From Myxosarcina sp. GI1 (GTDB lineage Bacteria; Cyanobacteriota; Cyanobacteriia; Cyanobacteriales; Xenococcaceae): 64,000 nt of DNA. The stretch covers positions 355,621 through 419,620 of the forward strand of contig NZ_JRFE01000024.1 of assembly GCF_000756305.1 (NCBI RefSeq), given 5' to 3'. Positions 54,587 to 64,000 of this stretch are shown piece after piece. Under the pieces are notes generated by a model. It saw only the letters and a program-made list of their open reading frames with translations, was not told the DNA's origin and made no database searches. Each line of letters begins with the position of its first letter. The stretch's first letter is position 1. Both the position numbers and the translations under genes were made by a program.

Positions 54587-55543
54587 ATGTATCAGTTTCG
54601 GCTAGGAAAAATCGGCAGAGAAACTGTTTCTGCGAGTAATTGGATTGCACCTATAGCTTTAGGTGTCGCTTTACTAGGTATTGCTTCAGCTTCTATTCTA
54701 ATTGCGATCGCCGAAAGAGAAATAGAACCTAATGCGATTACTTGCGATCGCCTGTTAATTGCCGCAGTTGTATTTAGCATTTGGAATCAAGTAAAAACCT
54801 TTTCTCTGCTCAATCCAGAGGGAGTGTCTCAATCGCAACCCTATACCAAACGAGGGATAATTTTATTGCTAATTGCGGGAATAAGCTTTGCTATTTCGCT
54901 ATCACTGTGGGCATGGTCATTGACTCAAACCAGTATTGCCAATTCTACCTTGCTTAATAACATGATGCCGATTTTTACTACTTTAGGTGGCTGGCTAATA
55001 TTTCGTCAGCGATTTTCTCCGCGTTTCATTGCAGGTATGGCGGTGGCAATTGGCGGTGCTGTAGCAATAGGCATTGAGGATATGCAGCTAGCAGATAGTA
55101 ACCTGACGGGTGACGGTGCGGCTTTAGTAGCGGCTATGTTTTCGGCAGTTAGTATTTTAAGTTTAGAACAGTTAAGAGTGGAATTTTCTACGCCAATAAT
55201 CATGCAGTGGACTAGCTTGGCGGGAGGTTTGTTCGTTCTGCCTTTGGTTTTTTTTACTGAAGGTCAACTATTACCAATTTCTCTTACTGGTTGGTTGGCA
55301 GTTATCGGTTTGGGTGCAATTTCTCAAGCATTAGGACAGGGACTGCTTACTTATAGCTTGGCTAAATTCTCTTCGGGATTTGTCGCCGTATCGATGCTAT
55401 CAATTCCCGTAATTGCCGCAGTTTTGGCGATGATTATCTTTGCCGAACAGTTGAGTCTTTACAATTGGCTGGCGTTTGCCGTAGTTTTATTCGGCATTTA
55501 TTTAGCAGTATCGGCAAAACAAACTTCAAATACAAATAACTAA
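54587..55543 (+). CDS. EamA/DMT family transporter
   Basis: 318 residues with ten predicted membrane helices in two EamA repeats: WIAPIALGVALLGIASASILIA and the second half NLTGDGAALVAAMFSAVSIL, each preceded by the usual short loops. The final helix pair ends YNWLAFAVVLFGIYLAVSAKQ. EamA/DMT proteins export or import metabolites such as amino acids or nucleosides; the substrate cannot be read. ATG at 54587. It follows the disrupted carotenoid gene, with the HIP1 hairpin between. Confidence 0.9.
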   Translation: MYQFRLGKIGRETVSASNWIAPIALGVALLGIASASILIAIAEREIEPNAITCDRLLIAAVVFSIWNQVKTFSLLNPEGVSQSQPYTKRGIILLLIAGISFAISLSLWAWSLTQTSIANSTLLNNMMPIFTTLGGWLIFRQRFSPRFIAGMAVAIGGAVAIGIEDMQLADSNLTGDGAALVAAMFSAVSILSLEQLRVEFSTPIIMQWTSLAGGLFVLPLVFFTEGQLLPISLTGWLAVIGLGAISQALGQGLLTYSLAKFSSGFVAVSMLSIPVIAAVLAMIIFAEQLSLYNWLAFAVVLFGIYLAVSAKQTSNTNN

Positions 55544-55554
55544 TGTCTGAAAGC

Positions 55555-55746
55555 TTAATAATCTACGCCATAGGCAGAACTTAAATTTCTGCTCATGTCA
55601 ATAAATTTTTCCGTTGTCCAAGAATCTGCCGATCTTTTAGAACGACCATTATCTATTCCCAAGCAGTAAGCTTGACCGATACTGCGACTGAAGTGGATGA
55701 GTTTTTTAGTAGTCCAGTTACGGTTTGTGTTGTTGGTAGTAGTCAT
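55555..55746 (-). CDS. Small internally duplicated protein, 63 aa
   Basis: ATG at 55746, preceded by AGGAGG at good spacing. The chain is two similar halves: NWTTKKLIHFSRSIGQAYCLG (about 10-30) and SWTTEKFIDMSRNLSSAYGVD (about 42-62). The shared pattern WTTxKxIxxSRxxxxAYxxx suggests a short helical repeat duplicated once. It is soluble and has no signal. It is convergent with the EamA gene, 11 bp apart. The good ribosome-binding site makes it likely real; the family is unknown to me. Confidence 0.65.
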   Translation of the reverse strand: MTTTNNTNRNWTTKKLIHFSRSIGQAYCLGIDNGRSKRSADSWTTEKFIDMSRNLSSAYGVDY

Positions 55747-56107
55747 AAATGCCTCCTTTTAGTAGCAAAATATACTGTTTTTATATATTTATATGATAAC
55801 GCTAAAATTAGCTTAAAACCAAGATGGTAATATCCGAACGGCACAAATTATAATAGTTGGGGGAATTGAAGCGATCGCCGCAAAAATTTTGCTTCTTTTT
55901 CTCTAATTTTCCCAAATCCCTATATCCCCAAACCCCCAAACCAAAACTATTTCATGTTTAATTAAGCGGAGTTGCTTAGAGTTTGAGAAACAGTCTTCGT
56001 GCAGATAAACTGTTCGACTCGAACAAATACCGTATACATAAACGTCTAAACTGCTACGTCAATAGTAAAAGAAATATTTAGATAACTAGAGTTGACTAGG
56101 AGCATTT
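55747..56107. other. Intergenic region upstream of the symporter gene
   Basis: 361 bp. Nothing clear is visible; there is a short C-rich stretch near 55921-55943. The promoter of the symporter and the start region of the small protein lie here. Confidence 0.4.
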
Positions 56108-57619
56108 ATGACCGAAAAACTTCTATTTTGGGGAATTTTAGTATTTTTGTTTGCCACTTTGGGCATTGGGGTATGGGCGGCAAAGCAAGTTAAAGGAGAT
56201 AGCGAAAACTATCTCGTTGCGGGTCGGGGTTTGGTTTTACCCCTGGCGGCAGCAACATTGATGGCACAGTCGGTAGATTCTAACGCTACTTTAGGCAATA
56301 CAGACTTAGTAGCAGAGTTTGGTTTCTGGGCAGGTGCCTCTTTACCTATTGGGTTGGCTTTGTGCTTATTACTAACGGCACTTTTCTTTGCCAAACCAAT
56401 GAACCGCATGGGTTTGATTACCCTACCAGATTTCTATCGAGTCAAATACAATCGTAAAACCGAAGTAGTAGCATCACTACTCATGGTTTTGAGTTTTTCT
56501 TTCTTGTTGGCAGGAAATATGGTAGCGGGTGGTTACTTATTTGAAGCCTTTTTAGGAACGAGTTACACAGCGGGAGTCATGCTGCTGGCGATTGTCGTGT
56601 TCATTTATACAGCTAGTGGCGGTCTATTTGCCGTTGCTTATACCGATGCTATACAAGTAGCGATTGCCTTTATTGGCTCGATTGCCTTACTAATTTTTGT
56701 GGCAGTCAATTTTGGTTTAACCATTCCTGCCGATACTGGTCCTTTTGCTTTTGCTCAACTAACAGATCCTGCTGCTGGTGCGGCAATTAACTGGGCAACC
56801 TTACTGGCATTAGGCTTGGGAGATATCGTCGCGATCGATTTTATGGCACGAGTTTTTGCAGCAGATAGTCCAGAAACCGCTCGTAGAGCATGTTTGATTG
56901 GCTGCGTGGGAACTTTAATTATTGGTATTCCTTTTTCCTTAATCGCTCTTTCGGCACCCCAAATTCTGGCAGAAGCAGGAATTACACCTGATGGACCAAT
57001 TCTCTATGCCATGCTCGATGGTGTTATCCCTCCACTATTGGGACTATTGGTAATCGTAGCAATTCTTTCTGCTTCCCTTTCTACTGCAGATGGAGCTATT
57101 TTGGGTACTTCTTCGGTAATCGCTCACAATATTATTGGCATTCGTCACGACGACCACAATGCGGCAGGAGATAGACTGCTTTTAGTTACTCGCGTCATGG
57201 CTTTTGTAATTACCGCTTTGGGAGTATTTTTTGCTTTGAGAGTACCGCAAACAGGAGTTTTACTTCTACTAGCTTTCGATCTGGGATTTGCTGGATTGCT
57301 AGTTCCTTTAGCTGGTGGAATTTACTGGTCTAAAGCTACTTGGCAAGGTGCGCTTTCCTGTATTATTTTGGGTTCGCTAACGAGATTAGTATTATTTGTT
57401 TTGATGCCAACTACTTTTGGTATTGAAAATACTCTATTTCACATCCCTAATGGAATATTCACCACCGATTTTGATGGTTTTCCTACCTTAATCAGTCCTT
57501 TAGTTGGTCTGGCAGCGTTTATCATTGTCTCTAACCTTACTGGCGGCACAAAATCTAAAGCCAGACAGCGTGAAACCCTTAGAGAGCTTCAGACACAAGC
57601 CCGTGGAGAACAACTATAG
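56108..57619 (+). CDS. Sodium/solute symporter family protein
   Basis: 503 residues with about thirteen membrane helices. Family motifs are YLVAGRGLVLPLAAATLMAQSVDSNATLGNTD, GGLFAVAYTDAIQVAIAFIGS, GLGDIVAIDFMARVFAADSPETARRA and ILSASLSTADGAILGTSSV, as in SSS transporters. The substrate is not evident. It is followed by a small DUF4278 gene on the other strand and then puuE, an allantoinase-type gene; a link to purine or ureide uptake is only suggested by proximity. ATG at 56108 with AGGAG 4 nt upstream. Confidence 0.9.
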   Translation: MTEKLLFWGILVFLFATLGIGVWAAKQVKGDSENYLVAGRGLVLPLAAATLMAQSVDSNATLGNTDLVAEFGFWAGASLPIGLALCLLLTALFFAKPMNRMGLITLPDFYRVKYNRKTEVVASLLMVLSFSFLLAGNMVAGGYLFEAFLGTSYTAGVMLLAIVVFIYTASGGLFAVAYTDAIQVAIAFIGSIALLIFVAVNFGLTIPADTGPFAFAQLTDPAAGAAINWATLLALGLGDIVAIDFMARVFAADSPETARRACLIGCVGTLIIGIPFSLIALSAPQILAEAGITPDGPILYAMLDGVIPPLLGLLVIVAILSASLSTADGAILGTSSVIAHNIIGIRHDDHNAAGDRLLLVTRVMAFVITALGVFFALRVPQTGVLLLLAFDLGFAGLLVPLAGGIYWSKATWQGALSCIILGSLTRLVLFVLMPTTFGIENTLFHIPNGIFTTDFDGFPTLISPLVGLAAFIIVSNLTGGTKSKARQRETLRELQTQARGEQL

Positions 57620-57683
57620 CAGCAGAATTGAATGCTAGCCCGAACCATAAAAACTGCCCGCGTCACAGTAGTCGCTCGAAATT

Positions 57684-58055
57684 TTATCGGTAGTAGGTAA
57701 CGCCGCGATATTTTAATTGGGTCTTCTTACTTTTTTGGTGTTGCTCTAAAGCTTTAGTTTTTTCTAAATGTAAGGTTAATTTCCAACAAAAGTTGAGTTT
57801 TTCTACATCGTCTAACAACCAGCAATCTTCGATAAAATCTCTTTTGTGTTCGTACCAAAAGGTAATTGGATCGAAGATTGGTTTTGATTCAGACTTATAA
57901 AATAGCTGTAGAATATATTTCGACAAAGGAAATTTGGGAACAATTCTCGATTTAGAAGAATTTCCTCGATAAATAATCTCCTGATTATCGACTATTGGAC
58001 GTTTTGGTTCTGCTTGAGCTTCAATATATTGTACTCCCCGATAGGTTAGTTTCAT
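57684..58055 (-). CDS. DUF4278 domain protein
   Basis: 123 residues from the ATG at 58055, preceded by GGAGG; a GTG three codons earlier is the alternative. It opens MKLTYRGVQYIEAQ, the DUF4278 motif, shows YRGN again near residue 30, and ends LKYRGVTYYR, a third copy of YRG. This small family is common and function-unknown in cyanobacteria. The middle is helical and basic. It lies between the symporter and puuE genes in the opposite orientation. Confidence 0.8.
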   Translation of the reverse strand: MKLTYRGVQYIEAQAEPKRPIVDNQEIIYRGNSSKSRIVPKFPLSKYILQLFYKSESKPIFDPITFWYEHKRDFIEDCWLLDDVEKLNFCWKLTLHLEKTKALEQHQKSKKTQLKYRGVTYYR

Positions 58056-58314
58056 GGATGTCACCTCCGTTGTCGTGTCGTTGTGAGGTGCGTTCCTTCA
58101 GGATATAAGTATTTTCCTTACTTCCGTCTTTCTTCAAATAGTCAAAAGAAAGATGAACGATTTAATATTTGTATTTATATTTTAGTCAATAATTAAAGCA
58201 GATGACAGTGGTGCGATCGCTAAATGATTGGATAGGAAACAGAATACTCCGATAGATAGATCGTTCAATAAAAATATAATTTATAGCCAAACTTTATAAA
58301 CTTTGAGTTCTAAT

Positions 58315-59223
58315 ATGTCTTATCCGCGAGATTTAGTCGGTTATGGTGCTAATCCTCCCCATCCTCAATGGCCTAATGATGCCAAAATAGCACTGCAAAT
58401 AGTTTTAAACTACGAAGAAGGCTCGGAATATTCTATTCCCGACGGCGACGATACTTCGGAAATTTATTTAAGGGAAGTTCCTGGCTCGTCGATGGGGAAG
58501 GGAATGCGAGATTTACAGGTAGAATCCGTCTATGAATATGGCAGTAGGGCTGGTTTTTGGCGGTTGCTGCGCTTATTTAAAGAAAAAAACATCAAGGTAA
58601 CTATATTTGGCGCGGCACTGGCATTAGAACGCAATCCCAAAGCGACAAAAGCTATAGTCGATGCGGGCTATGATATTTGCTGTCATGGTTGGCGATGGAT
58701 TGGCTACCATCTATTAGATGAAGCAGAAGAAAGAGAACACATTCAAAAAGCCGTAGCCTCGTTAAAAAAACTGACAGGCGATCGTCCGTTGGGTTGGTAC
58801 TGTCGCTATGCGCCTAGTGTCAATACTCGTCGCTTGATTGTCGAAGAAGGGGGTTTTTTATATGATTCCGATGCTTATAATGATGACTTGCCCTATTGGG
58901 TAACGGTAGAAGGCAAACCCCATCTAATTATTCCCTACACTCTCGATAATAACGATATGAAATATTGCGTTGCCCCTGGTTTTAATAGCGGCAATGATTT
59001 TTATACCTATCTCAAAGATGCCTTTGATGTTTTGTATGCCGAAGGAGAAACCAGTCCTAAAATGATGTCAGTAGGTCTTCATGCCAGACTTGCAGGAAAA
59101 CCAGGTCGCATTGCAGCACTAGCCCGCTTTATTGATTATGTCCAAAGCCACGATAGGGTTTGGATCGCTCGTCGTCTCGATATTGCCAAACATTGGATCG
59201 AGTATCATCCTCCTCAAACTTAA
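58315..59223 (+). CDS. puuE: Allantoinase-type polysaccharide deacetylase-fold protein PuuE
   Basis: 302 residues from the ATG at 58315; a TTG four codons earlier is unlikely. It matches PuuE-type allantoinases: MSYPRDLVGYGANPPHPQWPND, ALQIVLNYEEGSEYSIPDGDD, YEYGSRAGFWRLLRLF, ICCHGWRWIGYHLLDEAEE with metal-type His residues, RPLGWYCRYAPSVNTRRLIVEEGGFLYDSDAYNDDLPYW, and the C-terminal SVGLHARLAGKPGR. The fold is a NodB-like deacetylase barrel. It opens the allantoin ring in purine breakdown; other cyclic amides are possible. No other purine-catabolism gene is in the window. Confidence 0.9.
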   Translation: MSYPRDLVGYGANPPHPQWPNDAKIALQIVLNYEEGSEYSIPDGDDTSEIYLREVPGSSMGKGMRDLQVESVYEYGSRAGFWRLLRLFKEKNIKVTIFGAALALERNPKATKAIVDAGYDICCHGWRWIGYHLLDEAEEREHIQKAVASLKKLTGDRPLGWYCRYAPSVNTRRLIVEEGGFLYDSDAYNDDLPYWVTVEGKPHLIIPYTLDNNDMKYCVAPGFNSGNDFYTYLKDAFDVLYAEGETSPKMMSVGLHARLAGKPGRIAALARFIDYVQSHDRVWIARRLDIAKHWIEYHPPQT

Positions 59224-59706
59224 AAAGTTTAAAAACCGCGTCTAGATAAATAGTATTCTGTCAACTTAAAATTGAGTGGTTTGGGCAGACTGGGAAATTA
59301 AGTGAAATGTTGCCCATCATTGTAGACCCGATTTAAAAACTTCCAGGTTAACGTCAGTTCGATAGATTTTATTCTCGAACGATAGGAATGAAATAATAGG
59401 CTATTCACCGTTATCCATTCCCCGTTCCCCGTTCCCTGTTCCCTAAAGCCAAACTAGCCAATGTTCTTCTCATCGAATTCACGTCAGGTTAGAAAAATAT
59501 AATCTGCAACTTTTTAAAAACCAGTCTACTTAGTTTTATAAAGATACAGTTAATAGTTTGTTAAAGGTTAAGTAAAAACATTTACACTTTAGCAAAACAT
59601 AAGCAATGATATAAATACTTATTATTACTTACGAGTTATTGCTTAAACTTAAAATTATTTTTAATTTAATAAACTATATTATTTTTTATTTTCAAATTGT
59701 ATTGAA
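59224..59706. other. Intergenic region upstream of the receiver-BON gene
   Basis: 483 bp. It contains the heptamer repeat at 59418-59445 and then a very A+T-rich stretch to 59706. No gene or strong hairpin is seen. Confidence 0.4.
59418..59445. repeat. Heptamer tandem repeat TTCCCCG/TTCCCTG
   Basis: TTCCCCG, TTCCCCG, TTCCCTG, TTCCCTA: four heptamer units in line. Same class as the other short tandem repeats of this window. Confidence 0.8.
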
Positions 59707-60717
59707 ATGATTACTATTTTATTAGTAGATGACCAAAAAATGATTCGAGAAGCTCTTAAAACTGCGCTCGAAACTGAGGAAGACTTTCAAATTCTTGGAG
59801 TTGCCGATAATGGCTTTACAGCGATCGAGAAGGTGAAAGAATTAAAACCAAATATTGTTTTAATGAATGTAGAAATGCCTGGTATCAATGGAATTGATGC
59901 TGCTAAAATCATTACTGGTAAATTCCCCCATACTAAAATCTTAATTTTTAGCTCCTATGATAATGAAGAATATATTACTAAGTCACTAGCGATTGGAGCA
60001 AAAGGTTATTTGCTAAAAGATACGAGTTTTCAGGATATTGCTGCGGCTATTCGTTCTGTAGATAAAGGATATACTCAAATTGGTTCTGGATTGCTAGAAA
60101 AATTACTGATTCAAACTGACTCTGGAGTTATTTTAAGCAAATTAAATAGTAGATCTTATTTAAATAACGTTGCTACTTTAAGTGAAAAGAAACAGACATC
60201 CGATAGAGCGACTAATGCAATTTTAAGATTACAATCTCTAACTAGAGAACAAGCAATAGAGCAAGCTAAACTTCGTCAGCGTTTAAATGAATTATATTTA
60301 AATGTACCAAAATTACAAACAGAGCTTTCTAGCTATTCCCGAAAAACTTGGCAAACATGGTTCTTATTATTGACATCTATACCGATAATTGCATTGGTTT
60401 TGTTCGGACTTTATTTAAGAATTAATAATTTAGAAAAAAAATCAATTCCTTTAGAACGAGTTGGTTTATATGGGAAGTTAGATTTGAGTGGTTTGGCTCA
60501 AAGAGTTGTCAGAGCGTTTGAACAAGATTTAGAGCTTGCCAGTATTTCCGATGTTTATGTCGCCCAAAAAGGTAGCACGGTAATTTTAAAAGGAACTATT
60601 TCTAATTTATATCTTCTCAACAGAATGAAAGATATTGCTAAAAATGTAGAAGGCGTGACCAGTGTAGATACTAGCTCAGTCGAAATTAGGTCAAATTTAC
60701 CAGGGGAGGCTTTATAG
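59707..60717 (+). CDS. Pseudo-receiver protein with membrane segment and BON domain
   Basis: 336 residues. Residues 1-120 are a CheY-like receiver: ILLVDDQ acid pocket, GYLLKDTS with the conserved Lys, but VLMNVEMPG has Asn54 where the phospho-acceptor Asp should be (codon AAT at 59866-59868). A helical coiled coil follows (about 185-215), then one membrane helix (about 218-238, WFLLLTSIPIIALVLFGLYL) and a C-terminal BON domain (LASISDVYVAQKGSTVILKG, NVEGVTSVDTSSVEI). There is no DNA-binding domain. A receiver coupled through the membrane to a BON domain is unusual; it may report an environmental or envelope state without phosphorylation. That is inference. Confidence 0.85.
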   Translation: MITILLVDDQKMIREALKTALETEEDFQILGVADNGFTAIEKVKELKPNIVLMNVEMPGINGIDAAKIITGKFPHTKILIFSSYDNEEYITKSLAIGAKGYLLKDTSFQDIAAAIRSVDKGYTQIGSGLLEKLLIQTDSGVILSKLNSRSYLNNVATLSEKKQTSDRATNAILRLQSLTREQAIEQAKLRQRLNELYLNVPKLQTELSSYSRKTWQTWFLLLTSIPIIALVLFGLYLRINNLEKKSIPLERVGLYGKLDLSGLAQRVVRAFEQDLELASISDVYVAQKGSTVILKGTISNLYLLNRMKDIAKNVEGVTSVDTSSVEIRSNLPGEAL

Positions 60718-61033
60718 CGATCGCTCTTCCCTGTCTTCTGGACGTTTCATTATCATCTTTTTGTTTTCATAACGGGTGTTTTTTGTCAATAAATTTAAGT
60801 AAAATTTTGCAAAAAAGCAAGTGAGTAATTGCTATAACTTTTTGTAAAACTTTGTTAACATAAATCAATTTTTTTTTATCGAAATGTGTCAAATCCCCAA
60901 ATATCATAATTTTGGGGTGCATTATTTGATAAATAAATAGAGATTGGCAATTTTGTAGGTTTTACAAACCTTATCTTAAGATCGGCGATCGTTCTATAAA
61001 GCCCCGTTAAGTTCAAGAAGGAGAGTCAAATTT
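60718..61033. other. Leader and promoter region of chlH
   Basis: 316 bp. A hairpin CCCCAAA (60895-60901) / TTTGGGG (60911-60917) with a 9-nt loop lies in the middle. A HIP1 site lies in the proximal part and a T-rich stretch in the left part. The chlH promoter must be here; the hairpin could belong to its 5' leader. Confidence 0.4.
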
Positions 61034-64000
61034 ATGTTCACTCACGTCAAGTCCACCATTCGGCGCGTAACTCCCGAAGCACTAAATGGACGCGAACTAC
61101 TAAAGGTGGTCTATGTCGTGCTAGAGCCTCAGTATCAAAGCACCCTAACCGAAGCTGCTAAATCGATTAATAGCAATAATCCTCATTTGGCAGTAGAACT
61201 ATGCGGTTATTTAATTGAAGAATTGCGAGATGCAGAAAACTACTCCAACTTTCAGCAAGATGTAGCAGAGGCAAATATATTTATTGCATCTTTAATTTTT
61301 ATCGAAGATTTAGCTCAAAAAGTAGTCGAAGCAGTCAAGCCCCATCGCGATCGCCTGGATGCCGCTATTGTTTTCCCTTCCATGCCCGAAGTTATGCGTC
61401 TCAACAAACTAGGCAGCTTTTCAATGGCGCAACTAGGACAATCCAAAAGCGCGATCGCTCAGTTTATGCGGAAGCGCAAGCAACAGTCTGGTAGTTCGTT
61501 TCAAGATGCGATGCTCAAGCTATTGCGGACTCTGCCTAAAGTGTTAAAGTACTTGCCTGTAGAAAAAGCCCAGGATGCCCGTAACTTTATGCTGAGTTTT
61601 CAGTATTGGTTGGGTGGTAACGCCGATAACCTGGAAAACTTTTTGCTGATGCTGGCAGATAAGTACGTATACCCCAACGACAAGTTTTTACAGTACGCCG
61701 AACCAATTGTCTATCCAGACATGGGCATCTGGCATCCTCTCGCACCAAAAATGTTTGAGGATGTTGGTGAATATCTCAACTGGTACGATAGCCGCCCCGA
61801 CATCAGTAAAGATGTCAAAGATCCTTTAGCTCCCTGTGTGGGTTTGGTACTGCAACGCACTCACTTAGTTACTCAGGACGATGCTCACTATGTAGCAATG
61901 GTACAAGAACTAGAATGTATGGGAGCGCGAGTTATTCCCGTGTTTGCAGGAGGATTAGACTTTTCCAAGCCAGTAGATGCTTATTTTGGGGCGACGGGAG
62001 AGAAACAGGCTATTGTCGATGTCGTAGTTTCCCTAACAGGCTTTGCCCTGGTAGGAGGTCCTGCCAGACAAGATCATCCCAAAGCGATCGAATCTTTAAA
62101 ACGCCTCAACCGTCCCTATATGGTGGCATTACCTTTAGTATTTCAAACTACCGAAGAATGGGAGTCGAGCGAGTTGGGACTGCACCCCGTACAGGTTGCT
62201 TTACAAATTGCCATTCCCGAACTAGATGGCGCGATCGAACCGATTATTGCCTCTGGTAGAGACGGTGCGACTGGTAGAGCGATCGCCCTACAGGATCGGG
62301 TTGAAGCGATCGCCCGTAGAGCGATGAAGTGGGCAGTATTGCGTAAAAAACCCAAACTAGCTAAAAAAGTTGCCATCACCGTATTCAGCTTTCCACCCGA
62401 TAAAGGTAATGTCGGTACGGCTGCATACTTAGATGTCTTCGGTTCGATTTACGAAGTAATGAAAGGACTTCGAGGCAACGGATACGACGTAAAAGACTTA
62501 CCCGAATCTCCCCAAGAATTGATGGAGGCGGTAATTCACGATGCCCAGGCGCAGTATGCTTCACCCGAACTTAATATTGCCCATCGCATGTCGGTAGAAC
62601 AGTACGAAAGACTAACTCCTTATTCGGTCAAGCTAGAGGAAAACTGGGGACAACCACCAGGACATTTAAATAGTGATGGTAAAAATTTACTAATCTACGG
62701 TAAAGAGTTTGGCAACGTCTTTATTGGCGTACAGCCTACCTTTGGTTACGAAGGCGACCCCATGCGCCTGTTATTTTCTCGTTCTGCTTCTCCCCATCAC
62801 GGTTTTGCTGCTTACTACACCTACATAGAAAGTATTTGGAAAGCCGATGCGGTACTGCACTTTGGTACTCATGGTTCGCTAGAATTCATGCCAGGAAAAC
62901 AAATGGGTATGTCTGGAGACTGTTATCCCGATAGTTTGATCGGTAGTACCCCCAATATTTATTACTATGCGGCAAACAATCCTTCCGAAGCTACCATCGC
63001 CAAACGCCGCAGCTATGCTTCGACTATTTCTTATCTAACTCCTCCTGCGGAAAATGCTGGTTTATATAAGGGTTTAAAAGAATTAGGGGAACTGATCGGT
63101 TCCTATCAAAGCCTTAAAGATGGCGGACGGGGTATTCAAATTGTCGATACGGTTATCGACCAAGCCAAGCTTGTTAACTTAGATCGAGATATTGACTTTC
63201 CCAATAAAACTGCCAAGGAAATGACCAAAGAAGAACGGGATACAATTATCGGCTTGGTTTACAAAAAGCTGATGGAAATTGAATCTCGTTTATTGCCCTG
63301 TGGCTTGCACGTAATTGGTAAACCGCCAACAGCCGAAGAAGCGATCGCTACTTTAGTCAATATTTCCAATTTAGACCGCGAAGAAGAAGAAATTGTCTCT
63401 TTACCCCGCATTATTGCCAACAGCATCGGACGCGATATCGATGAAATTTATGCCAATAACGATCGCGGCGTTTTAAAAGATGTACAGTTACTTCAAGACA
63501 TCACACAGGCTACTCGTGCTGCCGTATCTGCTTTGGTTAAAGCCCAGGTAGATGCCGAAGGTAGAGTCTCGATGGTATCCAAACTCAACTTTTTAAATAT
63601 TGGTAAAAAATCACCCTGGGTTGAAGCCTTACACCAACACGGCTATAAAAATGTCGATGCCGAAGCTTTAAAACCACTATTTGAATATCTTGAATTCTGC
63701 TTAGAACAAGTTTGCGCCGATAACGAACTCGGTGGTTTACTCAAGGCTTTAGAAGGTGAATACGTACTACCAGGACCTGGAGGCGATCCGATCCGCAACC
63801 CCAATGTCTTGCCTACAGGTAAAAACATTCACGCTTTAGATCCCCAGGCAATTCCTACCCTGGCGGCGGTTAAATCAGCAAAAATCGTTGTAGATCGCTT
63901 AATAGAACGCCAAAAAATAGATAACGGTGGAGAATATCCCGAAACTATTGCCTGCGTTCTCTGGGGTACGGATAACATTAAAACCTATGGCGAATCTCTA
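61034..64000 (+). CDS. chlH: Magnesium chelatase subunit H, N-terminal 989 codons
   Basis: The gene runs off the right edge. ATG at 61034, preceded by AAGGAGAG. The reading continues uninterrupted through 989 codons; full ChlH is about 1,330. Signatures: [77 protein letters not shown]-like segments, [51 protein letters not shown] and [15 protein letters not shown]. ChlH carries protoporphyrin IX and is the catalytic subunit that inserts Mg2+, with ChlI and ChlD. GUN4, encoded at 12 kb here, is its activator. No frame damage is visible. Confidence 0.97.
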   Translation, partial: MFTHVKSTIRRVTPEALNGRELLKVVYVVLEPQYQSTLTEAAKSINSNNPHLAVELCGYLIEELRDAENYSNFQQDVAEANIFIASLIFIEDLAQKVVEAVKPHRDRLDAAIVFPSMPEVMRLNKLGSFSMAQLGQSKSAIAQFMRKRKQQSGSSFQDAMLKLLRTLPKVLKYLPVEKAQDARNFMLSFQYWLGGNADNLENFLLMLADKYVYPNDKFLQYAEPIVYPDMGIWHPLAPKMFEDVGEYLNWYDSRPDISKDVKDPLAPCVGLVLQRTHLVTQDDAHYVAMVQELECMGARVIPVFAGGLDFSKPVDAYFGATGEKQAIVDVVVSLTGFALVGGPARQDHPKAIESLKRLNRPYMVALPLVFQTTEEWESSELGLHPVQVALQIAIPELDGAIEPIIASGRDGATGRAIALQDRVEAIARRAMKWAVLRKKPKLAKKVAITVFSFPPDKGNVGTAAYLDVFGSIYEVMKGLRGNGYDVKDLPESPQELMEAVIHDAQAQYASPELNIAHRMSVEQYERLTPYSVKLEENWGQPPGHLNSDGKNLLIYGKEFGNVFIGVQPTFGYEGDPMRLLFSRSASPHHGFAAYYTYIESIWKADAVLHFGTHGSLEFMPGKQMGMSGDCYPDSLIGSTPNIYYYAANNPSEATIAKRRSYASTISYLTPPAENAGLYKGLKELGELIGSYQSLKDGGRGIQIVDTVIDQAKLVNLDRDIDFPNKTAKEMTKEERDTIIGLVYKKLMEIESRLLPCGLHVIGKPPTAEEAIATLVNISNLDREEEEIVSLPRIIANSIGRDIDEIYANNDRGVLKDVQLLQDITQATRAAVSALVKAQVDAEGRVSMVSKLNFLNIGKKSPWVEALHQHGYKNVDAEALKPLFEYLEFCLEQVCADNELGGLLKALEGEYVLPGPGGDPIRNPNVLPTGKNIHALDPQAIPTLAAVKSAKIVVDRLIERQKIDNGGEYPETIACVLWGTDNIKTYGESL

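Overview
The window is 64 kb of a cyanobacterial chromosome. The octamer GCGATCGC (HIP1) recurs throughout. Oxygenic-photosynthesis genes are present: psb30/ycf12, ndhO, chlH, gun4, an ictB-family gene, and a carotenoid protein gene of the OCP N-terminal-domain type. Base composition is A+T-leaning, with heptameric tandem repeats and GC-rich dispersed repeats in intergenic DNA. Gene content and repeat style suggest a unicellular or baeocyte-forming cyanobacterium of the Pleurocapsa/Stanieria kind; that placement is inference. No rRNA, tRNA or CRISPR array was recognised.

Layout. 1-8 kb: queA start, a TMEM14-like protein, a KaiB-domain fusion, a PilT-type ATPase, wecB and an Asp/Asn-hydroxylase-like gene. 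8-13 kb: smpB, an IctB-family membrane protein, a degenerate GAF/histidine kinase and gun4. 13-19 kb: icd, a LivF-type ABC ATPase, psb30, eda, an M48 protease and rph. 19-29 kb: a glycogen-debranching-type enzyme, a Crp/Fnr regulator, exoD, a glutamine-synthetase-like enzyme, gatA, serA and pdxJ. 30-41 kb is rich in iron and oxidative-stress functions: dps, two FeoA-domain genes, Fe-type sodB, an SLH/OprB porin, and a same-strand group of a His/Met-repeat exported protein, a PiuC-like dioxygenase, imelysin and a diheme thiol-oxidoreductase-like cytochrome. A decayed toxin-antitoxin module lies at 33.2-33.7 kb. 41-52 kb: a Ca2+/H+ antiporter, a lipoprotein/DUF1206 pair, DUF58/MoxR, purM, ndhO and pgk. 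52-64 kb: a helical carotenoid protein gene split by an IS630-type element, an EamA transporter, a sodium/solute symporter, puuE, an unusual receiver-TM-BON protein and the first 989 codons of chlH.

Most notable points. (1) A 1,200-bp IS630-family element sits at a TA inside a helical carotenoid protein gene. The split codon is the Tyr that aligns with OCP Tyr44, and deleting the element with one TA copy restores a continuous 154-residue frame. (2) The four-gene iron-type group begins with a secreted protein carrying (GGE)7 and three 12-residue HDMNQMQ repeats. (3) Three proteins from signalling or enzyme families lack the key catalytic residue: a kinase with Gln for the H-box His, a receiver with Asn for the phospho-acceptor Asp, and an alpha/beta hydrolase with Gly for the nucleophile Ser. 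(4) Several strong palindromes lie in intergenic DNA, including a perfect 38-bp palindrome centred on a HIP1 core, and a small membrane-protein ORF shares a bidirectional terminator with serA.
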